From Tetragonia tetragonoides (lineage: Eukaryota; Streptophyta; Magnoliopsida; Caryophyllales; Aizoaceae), in contig CM076147.1 of NCBI GenBank assembly GCA_038025085.1, positions 31,470,766 to 31,534,765 on the forward strand: DNA of 64,000 nucleotides, in the 5' to 3' direction. The notes under the pieces are model-generated. The model had not been told where the DNA came from and did not search any database. It saw only the letters and a list, made by a program, of their open reading frames with translations. Every line of letters begins with the position of its first letter. The stretch's first letter is position 1. A program made the translations under genes and the position numbers. This document shows, piece by piece, positions 22,659 through 34,384 of this stretch.

Positions 22659-24498
22659 TATGTAAATATTCTTCTATAGTGAAAACTTGTAAAATACCAT
22701 ACATAACAAAAATGGAAAGATCGAATTACTTGTATAGTTTAATTTACCTGTCTTCCATCCAAGCAACACTGTACAAGTCCCCCAAACATGTATCATACTC
22801 AGAAGGAGGAGCAGGAACAGACCCAGGACAATAAGTTGCCCAACTGCTTTCAGAAGGGTTTGATGCAGTTGTCACATATATATTCCATTCCTTGGGCAAA
22901 AGACCCTCAAATATACTCCCTGCCTTACATGCTTCCACATATATTACCTGGTATTAAGTATATGCATACCCAAAACCTTTTAATTTGCAGATTAATATGT
23001 ATAATCCTATCAAAACATTACTAATATGGTAGAGTTTTTCAAGAACGGAGGTAGTATATAACAGAGATTTAATTTGAATAGCTAATTAAGGTTGTAGTTA
23101 AAAGCTTACCATGCTTTTATAGGTGCCTGATTCATGCTTTAGTTTCAAGGTGTTGATGAGATCCTTCGCATATAGTATATCGCCATCGTTAGGCATAGCT
23201 TTCAAAACGAACAAATTTCCAAGTTACGTAGAAGGTATTAGTGTATGTACAGTTATCTTGAAGACTTAATTATGTATGATTAATAAATATATGGGTTAGG
23301 TTGATTGGGTTAAGAGATTATCGGCAAATTTAACCTTGACACGGACAGGAACACGACACGACACGATCTATTTGACAGCTCAATTCTAAACGACGACAAA
23401 TGAATATGACGATATATATAGAAGTAGTTACTCACTCGGTACGGGAATCAATGAGGTGGAGTGGTGAATCTGGTGACACAATTTTCACCATCCACTCACA
23501 AGATATAAGTTCGATTTTCATTACCCACAATTTGAGATCCCTCTTTATTTATAGCAAAAATATAAAATATAATAAATAAATAACTCACCCAGTACGCCAG
23601 GTGCCCCGTGATCAGCATAGTAAATGAAGATATGATCATTAGGGCCACTATTAACTACTTTGCCGGTACCTCCTTTGATAGCTGTTTTATTTCCAAGTAT
23701 GGCTTGCTAAAAGATTAGTGGTAGTCAAATCATCTCCCGTATAGTCCTACAGAAAAATAATATACAATATCATTGCATGAAGCCATGAACTTCATATATA
23801 TTTAAATAAATATATATAGAGCCGTTAATTTGATATGGAATTGAAGATAATATTTTAAGATAATTTAGTATAATCGTATTAGATTTATTTGGGTCATTCG
23901 CGTTCGTGATGTGTAATGTTTATCGATCTCAATAATTTCAGTCATACTCGTGTCATGGTAGACATCGACAACTCGATCTACATACTCATGCTATACTTAG
24001 TTAGCTAGTATGATCAGCAAAGAAAAGTTACTCTGCATTTGATTCTCTCGTCCGGAATCAATAATATATGATATAGTCTAGTCACTAGATTAATTGCATT
24101 TCAGTGACTACATAATAAAACTAAAATGCAGATTTGATCATGACAAAATCGAATAAAAATAACCTTAGGAACTCCTTTGTAAACGTCTGCTCCTTTGGGG
24201 CTGTTTATTATAATCCCTTTCCTAGGATTTTCCTCGTTGTGGGCGATGTCATCATACATGAAAACCACGATGTTTTCATCCTTCAAACCGCCTTTCTTAA
24301 GGATTTGATAAGCATGACATATATCAGCCTGTCAAAATATTGCATTAATTATTAAGACAAATAGTCAAATATACATCATATATAGGTCATAACGAAGTTC
24401 CCGATCTATAATTATTTTGAAAAAAAATTGAACTTCATAAACTTTGTTTGGTTTAGCCATAAGTTTACCAAAATTCTTTGAGTCAAGGTTAATAATCA

Positions 24499-24535
24499 CT
24501 AGGTGTATGCCCCGTGCGATGCACGGGCTTTTAGT
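24499..24535 (-). mobile_element. Helitron 3' end, minus orientation
   Basis: On the minus strand CCCGTGCATCGCACGGGG is followed by CATACAC and CTAG (24499-24502), then T. The rest of the element would extend to the right in copy B intron 1; its 5' end was not found. Confidence 0.62.
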
Positions 24536-24618
24536 TTATCATCAAAAATATATATTTTGAATGCTATCAAGAAAATAGGATAACAATTTATCAATAATGT
24601 ATATAATAACTACAGCAA

Positions 24619-24763
24619 ATCTTGTGTGAGACCAACTCACAAAAAATTGGGGTCACTTTTCAGAAATATAGGGGTCACTTATGGTGAGCAGTGACCCTGA
24701 TTTCATTGATAAATGACCCTCGTGTCACCAAAAGTTACAAAAAGACCGTCTTATAGAAGTTTT
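24619..24763. mobile_element. ~145-bp GTCTCAC MITE (reference copy)
   Basis: One end is CTTGTGTGAGACCAACTCAC, the other GACCGTCTTATAGAAG. The interior alternates GGTCACTT and AGTGACC around a TATTTCTAAAAAGTGA core. The copy at 36911-37055 reads almost the same in the opposite orientation (roughly 90% by eye), so the family moved fairly recently. It has no coding capacity and an unassigned superfamily. Confidence 0.82.
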
Positions 24764-26050
24764 TGTGTAATAACTAATATGGAGTTATCCGTACAAAAAT
24801 CAAAGTTGTGCTATGTGTAATGTAAAGTTGCTTATGTGACATACAATAACAATTGTTTGGATTTAAATGTATAAGTTAACTTTATATCTTTTCATACTTC
24901 AAAAAAGAAAATCAAAAAAATTAGATATATGATATCATCTTGATATATACTCTCTATTAACCGATATATTTACACATTCGTGTGTTTATGTTGTCCATAA
25001 ATTTATCTACCTAGCTTTTTAATAGCCAATATACTACTATTATTGGTTCTTATCTCTCTTTGATTTATTTATTTTTTTATGTAAAATTACTTATTTGTCA
25101 TGTTATGTGTTATGGCGACGGTTTTTTTGATCCATGTAGATAAATTAATTTCCTATTTGTGTTATACTTATAATAATGTATCGAAAAAAATAGTGTTTAA
25201 ACCTACCTTATTCACATTATTTTACCATTCTACCCTATTGTTCCATCTCCATGAATCATTTTTTTTGTTTGGGTATGGAACACTTTGAAGATTGAGATTG
25301 AATTTATTCATTAGTTTTAAACGTCTCTATGCATTTATTACTTGTGACTACTTCTTTTATGAAATTCGTTGTATCTAGTTTATAGTATAGTTTAGTTTAA
25401 GTTCAATTGTCCATGTATCCTTCAATTATAAAAACCAAATTTATGTTCATGTATTCTAATTTACTTCGACAATATGGTTCATGTATCCTCATCAAATGGT
25501 TAATTTGGCATGAACTTAAAGATATAAAAATGATTGGACATGGTGATATGGAAGAACATCTATGAATACAACAACGTATATGATCCACTTTTATATAGGA
25601 CACGTGGGTATCAATACACGTTAGATTCATTTTACACTATGTTGTTTTTTTGAAACTTCTGAATAAGTTCATACTTACTTGTTGAAATGCGCCTATTGAT
25701 GTTAAAGAATGGAATATGAATTTTTATGTTATATGAATTTTTATGGTATATGAATTTTAAGTCATTAAAGAATGGAATGATTTTCAATGACCTCTAGTGA
25801 AACTAAATTGTCGCTAAATTTTATAAATACTAATGATATAGTTTTAATGGCTAGTGAAACCAAATAACTAAACTTGGAACACTTTTTAAGGTAAATAATA
25901 ATTAAAATACATCGAATCATATGACGTCTATATATGCAATGACATGGATGCCACACGTCAATACAATAATTATCATGATTCACTTTAATATCTCGTATGA
26001 TGCACGTGTTTGTTAGTATGTCATAGATTATAGTTATCCAGTTATTTTTT

Positions 26051-26395
26051 AAGTGTCGTTTTGAGATGTTCCTATTTAATTTGACCTTAATTTGTGAAAT
26101 AACTATTAATATTCAAAATATGAATGGATATTTATTGGGTTTGTATTGAAAAGTATTTTCACTATATATAATTTACACAATTTTTATGTATTCCGATTTA
26201 TGAGAAAATTGTGGTCAAAGTTCGACCATGTAAATCAAAAACAAAAAACTATTTAGATTCAAAACTTGAAAGAATATTCGTTGGGTTCGTATTGGAAAAT
26301 ATTTTTCACTATATATAATTTTAATAATTTTTACGTACTCTGATTTATGAGAAAATAGTGGTCAAATTCGGCCCCGAAAATTGAAAACGACACTT
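26051..26395. mobile_element. MITE with AAGTGTCGTTTT inverted ends, internally duplicated
   Basis: Starts AAGTGTCGTTTTGAGATG and ends GAAAACGACACTT. A block of about 130 bp (from TTCAAAATATGAATGG to GTGGTCAAAGTTCG) is repeated in tandem inside it. Confidence 0.72.
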
Positions 26396-26562
26396 AATAT
26401 ACTAAGAGAGTATATATTGAACTTAAAACATTATTGAATAACGACTAATGAATGTTGCATTTAATGTTTTGACACGAATGACATGGCAACCAATTTATTG
26501 TGTGCAGCAGATGTATGTCCGGTGCGATGTCAAGCTTGTTAGTGAAGTGTCTGTCCTTTTTT

Positions 26563-26752
26563 AAGTGTCATTTTAGATGTTTATGTTTAAATTTGACCAT
26601 CGATTTGTGAAAAAACAAATTAGATTCAAAATATAAAAAAATATTTATTGGGTTCGTGTTGAAAAGTATTTTTATTATATATAATTTTAAGTCTTCAATT
26701 TTATGAGAAAATAGTGGTTAAAGTTCGATCTCAAAAACCGAAAACGACACTT
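26563..26752. mobile_element. Second AAGTGTCRTTTT MITE, without the internal duplication
   Basis: AAGTGTCATTTTAGATG at the left and CGAAAACGACACTT at the right. Same family as 26051-26395 but 190 bp, with one copy of the internal block. Confidence 0.72.
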
Positions 26753-27173
26753 AAAATAAAGGTATAATGTACATTGAATTTGAAAGCATTATTATTAATT
26801 AAGCATAAAGGGTATTTATTGTATTTGAAAGTATTAGTAATGGAACATGAAAAAGTAAATTAATATTGCATTAATTATTTTTGATCGAAATGACGTGGCG
26901 GCCAATGTGGCGCCTATGTGGATGTCACGTGTCGATGCAGCAAGGTGTATATATATATTAGATGTTTGCACCGGGTCGGCCTACGAAGGGGTATTAAAAT
27001 GCTCTCACTAAGTAGTTTCTCCATTCACGATATTCAAATCTTCGATCTTGCTTAAGGGATGAGATCCTGCGGAATCACTCACACCAACCACTTATTGGTA
27101 TGAACTGAGTGTATCATACGCGCTCTCTTTTATTTTGGATAAAAAATACATAATTTTAATAAATATATACAAA

Positions 27174-27319
27174 AAATTGTGTAAGACAATTTTGCCGTAT
27201 CTTTTGGTAAGATAATGGTCACTTTTTAGTGAAATAAGGTTTACCGCTCATAATAAGTGACCCCTACCTTTCTATATAGTGACACCATTTTTAAAAAGAT
27301 TGGTATCACACAAGACTTA
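27174..27319. mobile_element. ~145-bp GTCTCAC MITE, copy in copy B intron 1
   Basis: AATTGTGTAAGACAATTTTG at the left, internal GGTCACTTTTTAGTGAAATAA, and ATCACACAAGACTT at the right. Confidence 0.75.
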
Positions 27320-27552
27320 CCAAAATTGAACTGAAGTGAACTGAATTCAATATCACTAAACTGGACACTACTGAATTGACTGGACACAATTGAACTGAAT
27401 TGAACACAACTTGATATGTGAGACAAAAAGTATGTTTCTGAACTCAGCACCATTGAACTGAACTAAACATCATTTAACTGGATTTGAAATCACTGAATTG
27501 ACACATGAACTAAACTGAACTGACCGAATAAGCTCTAACAAAAACACCCTTA

Positions 27553-27829
27553 GGCTCTGTTTGATTCACCTTAATTTTACTTAAATTCAGTTCAGTTCAG
27601 TCCGGTTCAGTTCAGTTCAGTTCATGTGTAACTTTATCACTCATATAACCTTTTATTCTAAAATAATTTTATGATGATAATTATGTTATCGGAAAGATCT
27701 CAAAGCATACTTTCAAATGAGTCCAATATTGACTATGTTTGAACGAATTTTAAATGGTTAACGATCAAGTTTAAAAAATCAATTCAGTTCAGTTCAGTTC
27801 AATTTTATCCAGGTGAATCAAACGTAGCC
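27553..27829. mobile_element. Harbinger/Tourist-like MITE, 277 bp
   Basis: The ends GGCTCTGTTTGATTCACCT and AGGTGAATCAAACGTAGCC are inverted repeats flanked by TTA (27550-27552 and 27830-27832). Inside are runs of TTCAG near both ends. Confidence 0.85.
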
Positions 27830-28069
27830 TTACTCATAAATATATAGTTGGCAAATAAATTAGGAACAAAAAATTCCTTCATCGATTTCAGAAGATGAGC
27901 AATTTTCTTTATTAGGAATAAATATATGTTTATTAGGATCAATCATATATACTTTAGTAAGAAATAAAGAGTATATGATATACACAATAAATACCAATTA
28001 CAGTCCATTAAAATTAATGTACGGAAACTTCAATGGATAGATAAATATTTAATGGTCATTTTAGGATGA

Positions 28070-28076
<7 letters not shown>

Positions 28077-28160
<84 letters not shown>
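28077..28160. repeat. (AT)n microsatellite in copy B intron 1
   Basis: About 84 bases of AT repeats. Directly right of it (28165-28275) is an imperfect inverted repeat with CTTAAGGTGAGG and CCTCACCTTAAG. Confidence 0.9.
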
Positions 28161-28161
<1 letters not shown>

Positions 28162-28580
28162 CAAAAACTCGTATGAAGCGGACTTAAGGTGAGGGCACTC
28201 ATATACAAACATGATGTCATGCTAACGTCATTGTTTGTATATAGAGGAAGCCGGCCGGCCTCACCTTAAGGCGGCCTCATAATAGACTTAGTTTATGTAT
28301 ATTTATACGAAATACTATAATTTTCTCACCTGGTGTCTGTAATTACCATAACCATTGGAACCAGCCACTAGAACTGCCCACTTGGTCCCTTGATCAGCCT
28401 TGGAATTTGATGAATAACCCTCAAAGGCTGTAGCTATATGTTCTTTTGTCAAACGGCTCTCAGTAACAATAGTATGAGGAAGCAAAGCCAGGAGCAAGAG
28501 AGGTAATGTTATGGTGAAAATGTGGAAAGCCATTTATAAGACTTTTGATCAAGTGAAGTATTTTGGACAGCCGGGTGAAA

Positions 28581-28590
28581 TTTATTTATA
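28581..28590 (-). promoter_or_regulatory. TATA box of legumain copy B
   Basis: The minus strand reads TATAAATAAA about 50 bp upstream of the ATG at 28533. The same motif and neighbours (GGCTATAAATAAATTTCAC) recur upstream of copy C, so the promoter was duplicated with the gene. Confidence 0.65.
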
Positions 28591-29406
28591 GCCAGAGTGG
28601 AATATGGCTGTTGTTGGCATTATTGTATAGTATTTATTTATTTTTAGTACAATATCATCAAGATATTATACTGTTTATTCCCTTCTATATTTATAGATAT
28701 ATATGCTTAAGCGTATATACCTTGCACCTCATTAAACTTCATATTATATTAGTGTATATATACCTTGTACCTCATATACATTTCTAAAAAAGTGGCATTC
28801 GAATTCTTTATCACCATGCAAATATGCATGCACATTATTGGATGTGCCATAGAAATTTAGTACCAATTGCTAATTGTTGTATCAAGTCTTTTTAATATAT
28901 GTATGTAATACTCTCTCCTATATTCAGATATATAAGGGCGTGGTGACAAATGCCTAATTTATAAGGGTAATATCGAGAGTCGTCACTAAAATATTTTGGG
29001 TTCAAATCCTAATTGTTACGTCGCATATCTCGTGACCGACTCCTCTATGAGGGATAAAAGAAGAGTTCATGAGAGGCCTAAAATGAGTGTAATCCCCTTT
29101 TTATGTTCAGATACACAAAATAATATGTTAGTAATCTTAGTTCTGCCGTAATTATCAAAAAATCTTAATCATTAAAATGACAGTTGTGTAACCCATGCCA
29201 TGGGTTATTAGCTTACTTAATAGCTAGAGATGAGCGGCCATGGGAACTTGGCATGAGAGTAGTCATGATCTTTTCAATGAAACAGTAAGAAACATCACGA
29301 AACGAAACTCGAATTATGATGTGTGTGAACAAAAGAGACCTAAGTCAAGTCTCTATATATGGACTGTGATGATATATCAGAGGTGTTTGAATTAACAACA
29401 GTCTTA

Positions 29407-30214
29407 GGCTATATTTGGTAAAATTAATTATAGCTGTAGTTGTCAAATGTAAATTAAGGAAAGAAATTAGTAAAAAAACTGCTAAACATTGCTATAAAAT
29501 GCTAATAAACTAGCTGCGTGTGAAAACTTACAGGGATAGCTTTCAAAAAATTAGTTGTAGTTGTAGCTTCAACTTCAAATTGAAAATCTAATATACATTT
29601 GACAGCTAGCTGCAAGGTTCAAACTAGGGATGTCAATCAAGTCTGAACCCGATCCGTTTAGGCAAAAAATATTCTAACTGAATCCGAATCAAAAAAATTC
29701 GAGTCCGAATCCGATTAGCAAACTCCGAATCGGAGCGGATTCGGATGTTGTGTGAAATCCGCCAAAATCCGACCCACCTCCGAATCCGATCCGAATATCA
29801 AATTATTTTTAATATTTAAAAAAAAAGAAGCACTACATCCTTAATATATTTGAATTATAAGTATAAATGTTCACCTTTTTGTTTCTATCTTAAATCCTTA
29901 ATATATATATACCACAATTATTTTTGTTGAATAAGCAATTAGCTATTTAGTATATATTATATATGTCCACATTTAAATAAAAAAATTTGAAAGTAAGTCG
30001 AGTAAACGGATCGGATCTGGATCAGATTCGGATGTTACCGCCTCCGAATAGTTTCGGATTCGAATCCTCCCTAATCGGAGGTGATTTTAGAATCCGTTTA
30101 GTATTCGGAGCGGACTCGGATTTAGCATAATCCGATCCGAATCCGATCCATTGCCATCCCTAGTTCAAACTATAACTTTTATTGAAAATCTAGCTGTTCG
30201 TGCTAAACATAGTC
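29407..30214. mobile_element. TTA-flanked MITE (about 262 bp) split by a nested hAT element
   Basis: The ends GGCTATATTTGGTAAAATT and TGCTAAACATAGTC are flanked by TTA (29404-29406 and 30215-30217). Removing the nested element and one 8-bp duplication leaves about 262 bp. The interior repeats TAGCTGTAG-type text, as does the relative at 35864-36138. Confidence 0.75.
29625..30162. mobile_element. Non-autonomous hAT-like element, 538 bp
   Basis: The ends TAGGGATGTCAAT and ATTGCCATCCCTA are inverted repeats. A perfect 8-bp duplication GTTCAAAC lies at 29617-29624 and 30163-30170. The interior is rich in CGAATCCGATCC repeats. It sits inside the MITE at 29407-30214. Confidence 0.9.
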
Positions 30215-30232
30215 TTAAACTGGAGGATTGAT

Positions 30233-30758
30233 GTAATAATCCTGGTACAGGAGGAGGAGGAGGAGTTATACACTCCCATTATGGTGCCTTTATGAAAGCT
30301 TTCGTTGTGAAGTGTGGTACGTATTCTTCTTTCCGCGCTGAGCTCATTGCTGCATTCCGAGGACTCATTGTAGCCAAAGACCTTGGTCATGAACGAGTCA
30401 TCCTTGTGGTAGACTCGGAGCTTGTGGTTCAGGCCCTCAAAGAAGAGCCATATGGCATCCTCACTATTTTATCATCATGCAATGGCGTACTCTCTTGCTA
30501 CCAGACACTTGGGAAGTAAGAGTGAGGCATGTTTATCGCGAGGCAAACCAACCAGCGGACTGGCTTGCGAATTTTAGCTTTGATTGCTCTAGTAATTTTT
30601 GTTTTTGATAGCCCGCCTGTAGGCATTAATAGTGTTTTACTTAAAGACAATGTACGCTGCTCTAAGCCACATAGCATTCCTTTGATTTAATAAAATTTTC
30701 TTTCAGGGCTCCGGCCCTCCATAGCACCAAAAAAAAAAAAACAGAAAAAAAAACAAAA
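30233..30758 (+). mobile_element. 5'-truncated LINE with RNase H tail and poly(A)
   Basis: Plus strand. A frame from about 30,250 encodes an RNase H-like domain (RVT_3 type): FRAELIAAFRGL with the catalytic Glu, then VVDSELVVQAL with Asp. After a frameshift near 30,490 the next frame gives HVYREANQPADWLA, the usual end motif. It is followed by TTTGATTTAATAAAATTT, CAGGGCTCCGGCCCTCC and an A-rich tail. The flanks AAACTGGAGGATTGAT (30217-30232) and AAACTGAAGGATTGAT (30759-30774) form a 16-bp target duplication with one mismatch. It is a dead, severely truncated insertion between legumain copies B and C. Confidence 0.88.
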
Positions 30759-31429
30759 AAACTGAAGGATTGATCGAACTTTCAAGGATTGAAACTGAGT
30801 GACGGTACTACTTCAATCTATCTTACATATGATCACGAGATGCAGGTTTAATTATCAGATCGCCTACAATTGGAGATCTCATCATCTTTTTCTCCCAAAT
30901 CATATAATGCACCTTACCATTTAAAAACAAGAAGAAAAAAAACATGCACCACATCCAAATGGACAAGAGTGACTAGAATACACTTCCATTCCATATCTTA
31001 AATTGAACCCCCAAGACATATATTCCTTCATTCATTTTTATTTATTTCCGATCCTTTGCATTGTGATAGGGATTCGGATACATTTTTGTATCTATTTGCC
31101 TGTCTTTGTAGCAAATTCTAGATCCAGAGGTTCATTATACTTGTATTTTACATTTGCACTGCATTTAATTAGTACTAGTTCAACTTGTTCCGACAGACTT
31201 GAGATGTAACTTGAGCCATCTGATCTTTTTGAACTCCAGCATTGCACATATTAGCAAACGCCCGCATATGCTTCTTCCCATAGGTCGACAAGGGTCCACA
31301 ATTTGTTTTATAAGTGTTAACCTACAAAGAAAGCAGATAAATGTCATACCACTCATCAATATCGTAATTAAATCACAAATTGGTGGTTTAGTTAAGATTA
31401 ATTGGATACATGATCTAGGGAACATGAAG

Positions 31430-32200
31430 GCGCATGTGTCGCTTATTCGGTCCCTGATAAATTTGGAAGGGTGTTTGACGGGACACTGGTGCAAGGGTCC
31501 GAACACCGAAAGCATAGGTGATATCGAAGTTCGGTGATTCGGATGACCCTCCCGTGGCATCGAAGGTCCTCTAGGGTCATGATAGACCCCTTGGAAAAGT
31601 TTGGCAAAAATTACACCCGGGCCTCGGGAAGCGAAAACATAGGCTATAATCCACTTTTTTGGCTCCTGAGAGGCCCCGATACGAAGGTAGATATTTTCGC
31701 ACAACATCGCAAGGGACACCTGTAGGGAACATGGGAGGCCCCCGGGTCCGTTATCGGGTCCTATACAGGCTTGTAAGAGCATTTTTACGGAACACCAATG
31801 TAAGGGTCCGAAAACCAAAGCTAGGCATGGGTGATATCGAAGTTCGGGGATCTTGGTGACCTGGGATCTTGATGACCCTCCGGTTCACCGAGGGTCCTCT
31901 AGGGTCATGATAGACCTCCCGGAGAAGTTTGGGCAAAAATAACACTCGGGCTCCGGGAAGTCGAAAACGTAGACTATAATCCACGTCTTTTTTTGGCTTG
32001 CGAGAGGCCCAAGAACAAAGATTTATATTTTCGCACCACATGGCACAGGACACCCCTAGGGGACATAGGGGGGCCCGGGGTAGGTTATCGAATCCTTGGT
32101 AGGCTTGAAAGGGCTTCTAATGGGACATCGAAGGTTAATCCATGGGTTTTTGGGTACCGAGCAACATGGCTCGTCACCACCCTGTACCACCAAACCCACC
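31430..32200. repeat. GC-rich tandem repeat (about 2.3 units, ~315-330 bp each) in copy C intron 8
   Basis: Unit starts at about 31,446, 31,752 and 32,083 share text such as GGGTCC, GCAAGGGTCCGAA, GGTGATATCGAAGTTCGG (31,518 and 31,831) and GGGTCATGATAGAC (31,574 and 31,902). It is markedly more GC-rich than its surroundings. Flanking intron text aligns with intron 8 of copy B, which lacks it, so it is an insertion of roughly 0.9-1 kb. I do not recognise the family. Confidence 0.75.
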
Positions 32201-32520
32201 CCAAAACCTCTCTACTATTATAGTGAGATCTCATAATTTTTCCCAATTTTTTTGAAGTGATTTTTAAATTTTTTGATAATTTTTCTATTTTATTTCTTAT
32301 TTTTCAAGGTATATTTTTATTTAAAAAATAAATTAAATAGCTACCTTCAACGACCCTTAAATCTAGTTCTTTACCTACTAAATAACCATTTAGTACTCAT
32401 ATAGATGTTCTAAACTTCTAATGATGGCTTCCTATGCTATTTTTAATTAATTCCATGGAGGCACCTATGTCGTAATGTTGCATATAGAAAGAGATCTACA
32501 TGCAGCTATAAACATCATGT

Positions 32521-32778
32521 CTTGTGTGGATTTAATCCATCGTGGATCGAGTAATTTTGAGTCGGGGGTGGCTCCAAGTAAAGTAGGAGGTGGCTTCAGG
32601 TGAAGTAATTTTGAGTAATTTTAAGGGGTGGCTCCAGGTGAAGTAAGGGGTGGCTCCAGGTAAAGTAGAGGGTGACTCCAGGTGAATTAGGGGTGGCTCC
32701 ACTTTTAAAGGGGGTGGCTCCAAGTGAAGTAGGGGGTGACTCAAAGTATTGGTCCACCATGGACTAAGTCCACACAAG
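32521..32778. mobile_element. Inverted-repeat element with an internal minisatellite
   Basis: The ends CTTGTGTGGATTTAATCCAT and ATGGACTAAGTCCACACAAG are imperfect inverted repeats of about 25 bp. Between them lie some eight copies of a roughly 22-bp unit GGGGTGGCTCCAGGTGAAGT. No target duplication was found. Confidence 0.65.
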
Positions 32779-34300
32779 TTTTCGTAAGCTATAAATGGGT
32801 CTTGACTCTTGACTAGATCACTAATCCGAGAGATTATTACATGGTTTGGGATTAATGATTTGAGCTCCTACCTCTTAGAAAACAAATAAAACTCACTCAA
32901 GTTCATCCACCAAAAAAAGTGATAATTGCGGGTATAATTACGTTGTTCAAGTTCTGGCCTAGACCGGAAGAGTTCGATCCGGCTTTTTGACCGGACAACT
33001 CGGGGTCCGGCCCGATTTGGACCGGTTGGCGGGGAACGATAGAAGGTAATAAATAAAAATAGTTCCACTCATGTTTTTCGCAACCGTTCCGATCCTGGCC
33101 AAGACCAGTCATATTCAATCCGGTTCGATCTCAAATAGGACATGAGTGGTCCGATCCGAATCAGTCGTGATCCAAAAGATGAACAACACTAATTGTAAGA
33201 GGTGGAGCATGGTCCGGCATCATATAATAATTTCTCCAGTACTAATCCATCTATTGATATATATAAGTGACTACGCTGTCCTAAACGTTTAAGAATCAAG
33301 TAAAAAAATATATGCGTTCTTATTGCTAATTATTGGTCGCAATATTGCTTGTTTCTTGTGGTAGTTCAAAAAAGCTCATATAAGATGATTTCACTGTAAA
33401 ACAATTGAGTAAAAGATATATATGTGCATCCTTATGAGTAGTAACCAAAAGTGTAGTTTTATTTGTACCAGAGTTTTAAAACAATCCCAGTCGTCAACGA
33501 TAGATTGTCCTGCTGTTCGGACAGTCTTAAGCACTTCATAGCCTTTTGAAGCACCAAAAAGAGTTTTTCCAATGGATTCAATTGTAGAGTCTACATGCTT
33601 CCTTCGTGACAATGCTTCATCCAACTCTTTTTGCGCTTGTGCCTTCGTGTTGGATCCTTGGGGAGCTCTACGCACCTACCATCATATAATTGAGAATTAA
33701 GTGCCCACAATAATCAATTAGCTCAATTAATAATCAACTTTTAACATGCACATCACTCACTAATTTAGATCATGTATATACAAGAGTTATAACTATTGCT
33801 GAACTAATTAAAGGAAAGCTACTTCAAAAATATGATGAGCAACATTTAATTTGGGGCAATGTTCTTGTCATGCCCTAAAACACTATTTTCAGGTCATTTA
33901 TGTCATATATGGAAACTTAAAAGAGCGAAACTCTTTAACATTGGACATGACAGTAATGTGTTTTGATTTGCTAATAACATCACTCTTAATTATATTTTTA
34001 CTAGGACAATATGGAATATGGTATATATTATACAAACCTTCTCTTTTAAGTAGATAATGTCAGCTTCATGTTGCTCAACACTTGATAAGGGTGCTGTTGG
34101 CTCCGCCTTGTGATTATGATGTTTATGACCATGGTCATGCACATCGCTATTGCTTGTGCCTATGTAAAGGGAAAGGACCTCCTTGCTTAGATCTATATTA
34201 CCATATTCAATGACATGAGATCCATGATCTTTTCCATTAGCCGTACGCGTCTTCACCTGTGTACGTACATACATAGACGTGAGATTTTAGAGCACGTCAT

Positions 34301-34384
34301 CTTGTATGTGAGACCAACTCACAATCAAATGGCGTCACTATTTGAAATTGTATGTAGGGATCATTTATTATAAACAGTGACCAT
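34301..34384. mobile_element. Truncated GTCTCAC MITE filling copy C intron 6
   Basis: CTTGTATGTGAGACCAACTC at the left; the element stops within about 6 bp of the exon 6 donor. It makes up most of the 133-bp intron. Confidence 0.65.

Larger units (their letters stand above)
24329..28329. other. Intron 1 of legumain copy B, expanded by transposons
   Basis: It is 4,001 bp against 550 bp for the same intron in copy C. It holds a ~145-bp MITE (24619-24763), a minus-oriented Helitron end (24499), two TAAGTGTCGTTTT elements, another MITE (27174-27319), a TTA-flanked MITE (27553-27829) and an (AT)n tract. Weaker Helitron-hairpin relics (GTATGATGCACGTG at 26,000 and GTGCGATGTC at 26,522) suggest nested insertions. 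Confidence 0.8.

Noticed and set aside
31180..32053. Minus-strand frames of 100-212 codons as a protein gene
   Set aside because: The 212-codon frame fuses a shifted reading of legumain exon 9 with tandem-repeat sequence; the other lies wholly in the repeat. The GC-rich composition alone makes long frames likely.
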